A stretch of DNA of 64,000 nt from Monoplex corrugatus (Eukaryota > Mollusca > Gastropoda > Littorinimorpha > Ranellidae), in contig CM060312.1 of the NCBI GenBank assembly GCA_030674185.1, positions 7,764,132-7,828,131 of the forward strand. Reading direction: 5' to 3'. Positions within the stretch are counted from its first letter, which is position 1. Each line of letters opens with the position of its first letter. The translations under genes and the position numbers were made by a program. The notes beneath the pieces were generated by a model that was not told where the DNA came from, searched no databases, and saw nothing but the letters and a program-made list of their open reading frames with translations. Shown piece after piece: positions 12,418 to 23,900 of the stretch.

Positions 12418-15400
12418 CTGCACAGAAAGGGAACAAGCAGTTCAGGCAACTTCACAAATCATATCCCTGTTTCATCAAATTTTATATGTACTGGTCCTTT
12501 AGTTTTCCATGGAGCCAGCACAGACCATTGTTGAAAAAGCCTTTGGGGTTCAATCTGGCCATTACCAGGTATGATCAGTTGAAATATTTCCATGTCAAAA
12601 TGATCTTTAATGGTTTGCACACTTAACTTTTGAGAATTTTCAGGCTTGAATGAAAGATCAGAAGAAAGCCGTAATGCTCAGTTTATAAATATTATTGACT
12701 TGGCTACATTGTCTGTCTTAGGGTCAAAATAATTACAATTATGCTTTGCTGCCCTACAATTTACTACATATTTAGATATTTTCGATATTGTGCATGTTGA
12801 CATTTGATGCACAAAAGTAGAATGTTGGAAGTTGTGGATGTCTTGCATTTATGTTGAATTTCAATCTTTTACAGAACTGATGCTTTGCTAGCAGCATTTG
12901 TTTTTATACTGTGCTGAAAAATGAAGTTTTAAAATTCAGCAAATAAAATAAATGCTTGGATTGGATACTTTGGCAATTTAGAATTCTACTGCTGAAGGAT
13001 TAAGGCAATAAAAAACAAGTAATGATTCACAACTGTTTTAGATTTGAGACATTTATACATTTACCTGGGGTCTGACAGTGCATTAGACTTTACTATGTAT
13101 ATTCAGTAAAGTACTCTAGAAGGATTTTCCTTTACATCAATAGCTATCTGTTAGCGAAAACTTAACCCTTTGATTCCCTCACCCTACCCACCAGCTTCAT
13201 GCTGGAGGGTGCAGGAGTCAAAGGATTAAACTGCTATCACAGTCTCAACTGTTTCCACAAGTAAAATGATTACCTTCTTTGTGAACTTGGGCGTTTTGAT
13301 TTCAATGAAAGCAGCTTGCACAGCTCGCATGTAGCTCTTCTTGTTACTGAAGGTCACACGACCAGAACCTGCACAAGGACAACACACATCATTCTGATTT
13401 CAGCCATGAAAATCCACCAGCAGACTTTAAAGTTTAAAGCAATGAAACTCCCTTATTCTCCCATCTTGAGTAGTTACTCGTTTTGTATTCAGATTCTCTT
13501 TCCCTTCAAGTTCCTAGATTTAAACTATCCACTGTTGGCCAGTGTTCTTTTGCTGTTTCAGGATCACCTGCCTGGAATAGACTTCCCCTCTCCCTTTGCT
13601 GAACTCCTTTCTGCTTTAAATCCAATTTAAAACCCATCTCTTTTCCCCAACAATGAATTCTACTTCTTTCCCCTAGTTTGTGTAGCCCTTTTTTGTATAC
13701 TGTACATAGTCTGCACTGGTTGCATGCGCATGTCCGGTGTGCGAATGCACTTTGATTTGAATTATCAAGATTTGTCACCATACAGATGCTGTTATTACCA
13801 TCATCATCATCACTATTATTACTATCCTCACTGTGTCTCACTTCCATCCGAGCCATAGCTCCCGTTCACACACATACACGCACGCAAGCATGCACGCGTG
13901 CGCGAGCAGTGAACACGTGCAACAAAATGAAATGGAATGAATGATGAAACCGTCTTTCAGGGCTTCATTAATACAAATCAATAGCGATCCATGGGGGTGT
14001 GGGGACAGGTGACAGAAAGGGCATTTAACATACGACTGATCATGGGAAATACATTCTTGGAGGGGGGGGAGGGGGTATTCAACCTATGACAGGGCCATGC
14101 ATTCTGACACCAGCAAGACAGAATCCTCTGAGCTGATGTTGATACATCTCAGGAACATTACACTAGCAACTGTTAAGACCAGAATAGTTGCTGAGATCAA
14201 TGGGTGCCTTTACTGGCTCTTGTGAATTAACACATGTACACACCATCAGTCTCCAACTTGAGTCAGAACCTTTCTCAGGTATAACAAATCATTCCCACAG
14301 TACACTTTGACCAATAGCTGTTCTGTCTATTGTTTAAAGCCCAGATGACTGCACAAAGCCACATCAGGGCCATAACCATTTCAAAATTTACATATTTGGT
14401 TGGGGAAAAAAGGCTGAAATAGAAAAACAAACATCAATGCATATGTGCACATGATCTAAGAATATGCCCCTGGCGCTGACCGTACCGTCCAATTTGTCAC
14501 CAGAGGGTTTCAAAAAACAAACCTGAATGCAAATGTGAACATAACTAAGGACACTGAAACATACATGAAAATGGCCTAAATTACCTGAAATTGCTCCTGC
14601 ACAGCATGTTTTCTTTGAGCCAAACATGCTGTAATATGTGTCCCAAATTATCAATCCTACGATAAAGTATACAAAGCTTTATAGAGCACAGGTGAATGGA
14701 CCAGCAAGGCAGATAATAGGAAGAAATGACAAAGCAAAGGAAAAGGGAGAAACAGAGCGACACAAAAGAGGATATTTCTAGCACAGAATTTCCAGAGGTG
14801 GGAATACTATTTATACTGAAGGAGCCCCCAGCATCCCCATAGAAGAAAAGCTATTTTGATTCCCAAACAAAAATGAAACAAGCTCAGAAAATTTATAAAA
14901 ACAAAACAAAAAGAAAAACCACCTATTACCACCAACCCAACAACAACATTAAAAGTTTTCTTTCACCATCACAATTTTACTGTTTTGTCTTGTTCTTAAG
15001 TTCTCTCTCAAATCTGACTATATTCAGCTCACCTATGGGATACTTGTGTTTGTCAGTATCAATGCCAGCATACACCACGTTGCCAAACAAATCATTCATG
15101 ATGTTGCCCAGAATTTCAGCGGTGATCATGCCATGCAGCGCCCCAACAAAGATGGTTTTGCCAGAGTCCAGACGCTGTGATGGCTGTCGTACATGGTTAC
15201 TGTCTCCCATCACCCAGGGAATGATCTGCACCTGGTGTACACAGCATTATGTGTTTGATCTGCACGTGATGTACACAACATCATATCTTCCAAACTTTGA
15301 AACTAATGAATAAGTCGCATTTAAAATGTTAAATTTATCACTCACACTACTTTAGTGAAATACACCACAGACAGGCAAGTTTGGGGTTCACACTAACCCC

Positions 15401-18400
15401 CACCCCACCACATCCAAAACTTAGAAATTGTGGAATATTTTGGCTTCCAACTGGCTCCTGCCCAGAGCTGAATGTGCTATGGGCTCATTGGAAAATCCGG
15501 GACCACATAGTTGAGTTTCATCCACTTTGCAGATGCGTCACTGAAAGTGTTCTGGACCTGTTTGGCGCTGGACATAAGTGTAGAATACAGCCCGATCGTG
15601 CAATCTCAATCCTAAGATTTTGTACATGCGTGATCAATGAAACTTCAAGTTTTGTCAGTCTGAGTGCATATGTAGTTCTAGAATTTGGGTCATACACGCC
15701 ATACAAATTAACACAGGCAACTGAAGATTTCTCGGTTGTTTATGGACTTCAATATCCAATCTAGTGTAGATGTATAACAGACCTAACATGACTGAAGGAC
15801 CCAATTAGGGGGTTATGACCGAGTTATTATTTTTTCAATATTTAGAAAAAGGCACTCTGCTCTCCCCTAATAAAACATACAAAGTGAAGGTCTATCCACA
15901 CACAGCTGAAAAAAATCCTCTTACACCGAAAACCAACACAGTTTTTAGCTAAACAGTGGAATCATAACAGCAAACCAAGCACTTACTTCCTTTGATCTCA
16001 TTCTGCGACTGGAAATCTTGAAGTAGTAATCACCAGTGCTGAAGTCATGGGTACAGGACTGGAGAAGGGAGCGCACAGACTTTTCCACATCAAACAACAG
16101 GTACACATAACCTGCACAGCATACAGATGTTCATTTGCTGTTGTCAACAAGCACACAGGTGTTCACCTATTGTCAACAAGCACACAGGTGTTCACCTATT
16201 GTCAACAAGCACACAGGTGTTCACCTATTGTCAACAAGCACACAGGTGTTCACCTATTGTCGACAAGCACGCATGTGTTCACCTATTGTCGACAAGCACG
16301 CATGTGTTCACCTAATGTCGACAAGCACGCAGGTGTTCACCTATTGTCGACAAGCACGCAGGTGTTCACCTATTGTCGACAAGCACGCAGGTGTTCACCT
16401 ATTGTCGACAAGCACGCAGGTGTTCACCTATTGTCGACAAGCACGCAGGTGTTCACCTATTGTCGACAAGCACGCAGGTGTTCACCTATTGTCGACAAGC
16501 ACGCAGGTGTTCACCTATTGTCGACAAGCACGCAGGTGTTCACCTATTGTCGACAAGCACGCAGGTGTTCACCTATTGTCGACAAGCACACAGGTGTTCA
16601 CCTATTGTCGACAAGCACACAGGCGTTCACCTATTGTCGACAAGCACACAGGCGTTCACCTATTGTCGACAAGCACACAGGCGTTCACCTATTGTCGACA
16701 AGCACACAGGCGTTCACCTAATGTCAACAAGCACACAGGCGTTCACCTAATGTTAACAAGCACACAGGTGTTCACCTAATGTTAACAAGCACACATGTGT
16801 TCACCTATTGTCAACAAGCACACAGGCGTTCTCCTAATGTTAACAAGCACACATGTGTTCACCTAATGTTAACAAGCACACATGTGTTCACCTAATGTTA
16901 ACTAGCACACATGTGTTCACCTAGTGTTAACAAGCACACAGGTGTTCACCTAATGTTAACAAGCACACAGGTGTTCACCTAATGTTAACAAGCACACAGG
17001 TGTTCACCTAATGTTAACAAGCACACAGGCGTTCACCTAATGTTAACAAGCACACAGGTGTTCACCTATTGTCGACAAGCACACAGGTGTTCACCTATTG
17101 TCGACAAGCACACAGGTGTTCACCTATTGTCGACAAGCACACAGGCGTTCACCTATTGTCGACAAGCACACAGGCGTTCACCTATTGTCGACAAGCACAC
17201 AGGCGTTCACCTAATGTCGACAAGCACACAGGCGTTCACCTAATGTCGACAAGCACACAGGTGTTCACCTAATGTTAACAAGCACACATGTGTTCACCTA
17301 TTGTCAACAAGCACACAGGCGTTCTCCTAATGTTAACAAGCACACAGGTGTTCACCTAATGTTAACAAGCACACAGGCGTTCACCTAATGTTAACAAGCA
17401 CACAGGCGTTCACCTAGTGTTAACAAGCACACAGATATTCACAGATTGTTTTCGACAAGCTAACTAATCTGTGTTCATCGCTGACCCAACTTTCCACCCA
17501 CTATCCTTGACTTAATTGATATTTGATCGATCCAGCATTAGGTTGCATTTCTTGATTGTTCCATAAACACTGCAAAATTTCATTATAAACAGCATATTCA
17601 AGTACTTGTATCCCTCTTTTCAGTTTTTTTCCTATGTCCGACTGACAATTTTCTATTTGCTTTCCAACATTTATGCTTTAATTATGCTTTTATTTAACCC
17701 TACCAGACCGAGTTCCCGCTATTGCGGGAATGACGAAAATGACTATATACCGAGTTCCCGCTATAGCGGGAATAGCACACTCACATGATCGTCACTTTAT
17801 CAAGAGCTAAAAATAGCCACCGAACCGTTGCTAAGCGTCGCGTGAGCGTGTGTTCAGCCTATTGCAAATGTCTGCCTTTGTGTTGATGGTATTTTGAGGC
17901 GATTTGGGTGCAAAATTGACCATGAAGCGAGCTAGTGATGAACCAAGCACTTCAACAGGTAAACGGGCGAGGCCAACTCGCTTCACAGTTCAACAAGTGG
18001 TGGACATTTTGCAGATTGGAGAATTTGATCAGGAATGCGTTTCCGATTTAAGTGACGATTACGTTGATGAAGCATTGAGTGAAAGTGATGATTCTGACAA
18101 TGAAAGAAGTAGGTCGAGACAGAGTGTTGGAAGAAGGGGGCGTGCCCGTACCCCCCAACCAAGTGATAGGGGAGATGCTTGTGTGATTGAGGGTTGGACT
18201 GGCGTTAGATGAAACGTAGGCCTATTTTCTACAATCTCTCCACGTTTCATATAATTCTAACCATTGGTGTGCATGATATGAACAGTTTTCTAACGTATAT
18301 ACATTTTTTTCAAAATTTTGCTCAGGAGGCCAGGCAGGGGGCACAATTACGCTCAGGGGCTAAGGTCTGGTAGGGTTAATACATTTGTTAAGTGTTCTGA

Positions 18401-19425
18401 TTTTCTCAGAAGCGAATATGCACATAATTGTCCACACTGTGTAGGCAGTATGCTGCTGCATAGTCTGCATACTGTCTTTGATGAGTATGCAAGCCAGGTG
18501 TTTTCCCGTTTTCATAAGCTACTTGACATTTACACTTCTTACATCAACTTTTATGTGGATAGTTGACATTCTGCATGCGCTTATACATGAAGGGGGTTTA
18601 GGTACTGTCAGGTCTGCACACATGCTGCCCTGGGAGATTGGAAAAATCTCCACCAAATCTCCACCCTTTACCCACCAGACAAAACATATCCAGGCAGGAT
18701 CAAACTCGGGCCTTGTGATTAAGTGAAACATTTACGCACTTGACTACCACACCTGTTAATTCTGTGGATTTACAAAAATAAACATGAAGAATTAATCCAC
18801 TTTGAAAAAATCTTAAGCTTATCTTACCATCTTTTCCAGGCCATTCTATCTTGAGCGTTCCAAAACGGTTGAAAGCTGCTTGAAGTCCAGCTGAAAACAA
18901 TCATTTCAGAACAGAGTTCAGTCACAGGTACACTGGTATTGGTATTGGTCAGCTAAAGAGAACAGACACTGACAGACTTTAGTGTCATCAACATCTGAAT
19001 AGTTCAGACAAAACCAGAAAAACATTTGTATTCCAAACTGTACACTGTACAGCTACATACTAGTGCAACTTTTGTGAAAAGCTGGCATTGTTTGAAATAT
19101 ACTTTGACTTATTTTGTATTCAAACTTTAGTATCATCACCATCTGAATAGTTAAGACATCAAAACCCACAAAACCATTTGTACTTCAGACAGTACACTGT
19201 GCAGCCATATACTACTGTAATTTTCATAAGCAAGCTGGCTTTCACTGAAATACACCCTCTGACTGCTGTTTTCTGTTCAAACTGTGAAACTACTTTTCTG
19301 TCCGATTCCCATCACAGGGTACATCACTTATGTCCCTTGGTTCTCCATTCCCCTCCCTCAACATACACCTACAGTTTTACATCTTTGTCCATTAGTCCAT
19401 GTACAGAGTGACACACAAGCATCCC

Positions 19426-19485
<60 letters not shown>

Positions 19486-22400
19486 CCTTCACCTTCTGTG
19501 ATGTCCCAGGGCACACCGCCAACAAACACTTTCTGGGAATACACAGGATTCTTGTGTGCCCGGGGCGGCAGCTGTCCACTCCATGTGCAGGTTGCTTCAG
19601 AAACAGCTGAAATACACATTAGTTGTCAAACTTTCATTCCTGCTCTTTCTTGAAATCATACTATTTGACAAACATTTGTTAATTCCACACGGATAGCTAT
19701 CAAATACAGTCTAGTAAACAATACAGGTTTCCCAGTTCCAGTTATCAAAAAAAGACAATTCTGTTTACGTATTTATGAGCATCTAACCGACATTATACGC
19801 AAAAAGGAAATTCATGTATACAAATCGAACTTGAATCTGAAAGAATGTATACCCCTACATTATGAAGCAAACTTACCATACTGCACGGAAGGTCCATCCA
19901 AAAGCACTTCACAATAACAGATTCTTATTAACCTTTACACCTACAATGAACAAAATATGAATGAAAAATAATTATAAGAAACCAAGTCATCAGTTTCACT
20001 ATCTGTTGGTAAAAAAATTAAACTGTGGTCAGTCACAAAGACTAACGAAGAGTAATATCATATTAATCTAAAAGTTTTCCTACCAGCTGCATTCCTGTGA
20101 AGACGAGCGGCACGATCAATGGCATAAGGGTCTGTGTTGGTCATGTAGTGAGGTCCGACAGGAGCGTTCCAGGACTGTTCACCCACACTGGTCTCCCCTG
20201 AAGTGTTGTTGGGCATGAGTTCCATGCCACTGAGGTTCTGGTAGACAGGGGCCCCCGACTGGTAAGCCTGGTACAACTGGTTGGCCAGCTCTGTTGCGTT
20301 GTTCTGTTGACGTTCTGTTAGTGTCAGGCAACGCTGTCGAATGATACAATTACCGTTAGTCTGTTGGCCTATTAATTCTGCTGTACACTAAAAAAAATTG
20401 GTGGCCAGTCTGTATTCACACACACTGTAAAATGAAAGAAGATGGTCAGTAGTAATTTTCTCTTTGCCCCTTTGGGCATTTTGTGTGTGTATGTCATCTT
20501 ATAAAAGACACTGTCAATTTAAACTGATTGTATATACAGTATCCTTATTAAGCTGCACTTTGTATATCTGTCTTTTTACCCCTTCAGGCATTTTGTGTGT
20601 ATATGCCATCTTGTAAGAGATCCTGTAAATCTTAATTCATTGTATGTACAGTATCCTTATCAGGTTGCACTTTATAACCAAACTTAAGTAAAAATCCACC
20701 TCTAACTGGCCAAAACTCCTGATAAAATGTTTCATATTCACATAATAACTGTATCCTCAATTAATGCTTTGTCAAGTATCTGTTAAAAGAAAATTTGGGT
20801 AGAATTGTGTGTGCCATTAGCAATAGTGGCAATGAACAGTAAAATTTTTGGGCAGTACCATCATGTTGTCGAGTCCCGAGTTGTCTGTTGTGTCATAGGG
20901 TGTAGCAGTTGCCGTTCTCTCCACATCAGGCGCAGGTGTCGTTGTTCTGACGGGGGAGGCTGACTGTTGGGACAGCAGGTTGGAGTAGAGAATCTTCTCT
21001 ATGGGCGACAGCGAGGCGTCAGTCAATGGACTAACTGGTGACAGTGAACTGTAGTCACTGAAATCATGTCACCACCCAACACATTTTTTTTACCTTGCTG
21101 TTTTCATAACCATCTTGCTAGACATTTAAAACAAAAGCAAATGGTATGACTAAGATCATTCTTGTTCATCTTTATGGGCCAAATATCAAGCCTTAGGCAA
21201 CTGAATATTCATTCTGAAAAAAAAGATTTTAAGTTTCAAATAAGGTCTGTTTGTAATTGTGCACAGACATGAGTGGGCCATGTATGAAGTGTACACATGT
21301 GAAGTGTACACATGTGAAGTGTACACATGTGAAGTGTACACATGTGAAGTGTACACATGCAAGTGACACTGCGAAGTGTACACGTGCGAAGTGTACACGT
21401 GCGAAGTGTACACGGCGAAGTGTACACGTCGAGTGTACACGTGCGAAGTGTACACGTGCGAAGTGTACACTGCGAATGTGTGCATCTGGTCTATACAAAT
21501 AATGCCATTTTCAGGACTGACAGTTCACTAAAATCCTTTTAACCCATTTACTCCCAACCTTACTCTTCCTACAGGAAGCTGGTGGATCAGGTAAAACATT
21601 AAAGGATTATCTTCTATATTTTGATCCTCAAACGATACAAATTATCAAACAGAAGACAACTTCGCTTTAATGCACAATTTATTTGACGAGTTACCTTTTA
21701 ATTACGTTTGGACACGCAATCCGTAATGAGAGAACAACTTATGTCACTGTCCTCCAAGGTAAAGTGGAAGAAGAGAACAGAGGACGCCACCTGCACATTG
21801 CTAGAAACATCACAAACATCAGTGGCAAGAAACTCAGGAGGTGGTCAGACTTAGCCAAGATCGAGAGTGCTGAGGCAACTTGTGAGACATCATGTGCAGC
21901 GGCAACACGTTCTCGTGACGCCGACAGGTGAGACGGTGAGACTTAAAATCATCAGTGCAGGCAGACAATTTTACACTACTGGAGATGAACACTGACCTGA
22001 TGTAGTTGGACGGGGACTCGCCTTTGATGGCGCGGTGGTGGTTGCTGCTGGCGCTGAGGAGAGGTGCTGAAGTTGCCGCTGTCAAACATGTTCCACTGCT
22101 GGGACCCCACCCCACTGCTGTTACCACTGCTGGGTGAGAACAGCTGGAAACCTGCAGTGAGGACAGATGCAGAATACCAACAATAATGAATTACCAAGAA
22201 CCATTTCATCATTTTTGTTTAAAGCCCAGCCGACTGTGTAGAGCTATATCAGGGATAAAACCACTTCAAAACATACATTATACTTCAACAGGGAAAAAAA
22301 TGGAGAAGAACAATTATGTACACATACCAATGCACTCATGCACATAATCTAAGGAGATGCCCCTAGCAATGACCACTCCATCCAACTTATCATACAGGGG

Positions 22401-23869
22401 ATTTATAAAAAAAATCTGTATACAAATTTAAACATAACTAAGAACACTAAAACATGTATAAAACGGACCTAAATTACCAAAAATTGCTCCTGCACATCAT
22501 TTCCCTAGAGCTAAAAATGCACTAAATATATGCACCCAATTATCAATCCTAAGAGAAAGTGCACAAGATTTTATCGAACTAATACTGGTGAATGGACCAG
22601 CAAGTCAGAATATAATAAGAAATGACAGAAAGCAAAGGAACAAGGCAGAAACAAAGAGTGTCAGACGAGAAGAAATTTCTAGCACAGAATTTCCAGAAGG
22701 TGGAAATATTATACTGAAAGAGCCGCCAGCATTTCCATGGGAGAAAATCTGCAGTGAGGACAGAGGTAGAATAATAATAATAAAGAATTACCAAAAACCA
22801 CTCCGTGCTTATACTATTCAGACTGCCTTATATTTTTTGTTTCAGACCATTACTTGCATCTGCAGCACAGTGCAAATGTTTGTGCTTCATAAAGTCTTAA
22901 GCGACTCCATCACATCCAACTGCATGTATCCCAATGTTTAAAGCATTTAGATTTTATACCTTGAGAAAGCTGAGGTCTCCACCACCTCACTCCCCCAACG
23001 ACTCAAGGTTATGGAACCTTTACTTTTGTTTCAAATCTGTATTTCACATATTCTGTATGTTGTTCATATGTCAATAGCTTTTCCTGTAGATATAACCATT
23101 TTTTGTTATCACATTGTATACTGAAGTCTGTTTATTGTAAAACAAAACATGAAGTTTATAAAAAAATCTGTATTTTACATTTACTCATTAACAGCTTACG
23201 CTTACACCACTATTCTTCTGTTAAGCATGCACACACACACAGTTACATCTCACCAGAGAACATCTGATGGGCTGGACCAGCAGCCATGGCATTAGCATAT
23301 CCAGAAGCAGCATTGGTAGGCTGACCAGGGGCACCATAAGCAGAGGCTGTAGTGGCATTGTACAAGCTGCCATTGGCATTGTTGTAGGCTGCTGATTGTG
23401 ACAGAGGCACATTGGCATAGTTCAACACCGACTGCAATTCATGAGAAATGTGGCCTGGCGCTCGTTGCTGAGAACTGAAGTCTTCAGCTGGGGTAAAAAG
23501 TTGACACATAATTTCAAAAGCTGACATCCACAAATTTCCTTCATTTCCAAGTAGTTATGAAAATAACAGAGGAGTATGAGACTGGCATGACGGCCAGATG
23601 AGAAAAATGTCGGACTTCCAATTGGAAAGTCTGGTTTGATCCTGCCTGGGTTATGTCCCATCTGATAGGCAAAGGGTGAAGATTTTTCCAATATTCCAGA
23701 TGAACAAATGTACAGACACATTGGTGTGTAAACCGCTTCATGCATATACCCATGCAAAACATTAAATATCCACATTAAATATCCTGTATGTAAGCGTTAA
23801 ACCCCTTCATGCGTCGACCCAAGCAGAACATCAAATATGCATGTTAAAGATCCTATATATATATATATC

Positions 23870-23900
<31 letters not shown>

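Noticed and set aside
15381..15764. 127-codon open frame on the + strand in a CPEB intron
   Set aside because: Opposite strand to the gene, no family resemblance and no flanking splice or promoter signals.
16141..17435. Regular 29-bp repeats resembling a CRISPR array
   Set aside because: The repeats are directly head-to-tail with no unique spacers, no cas genes are present and the locus is an intron of a eukaryotic gene.
21973..22127. Alternative frame of the CPEB exon ([17 protein letters not shown]) as the coding frame
   Set aside because: It fits the downstream exon by phase, but not the upstream exon 23487-23254; a GC donor explains both sides with one frame.
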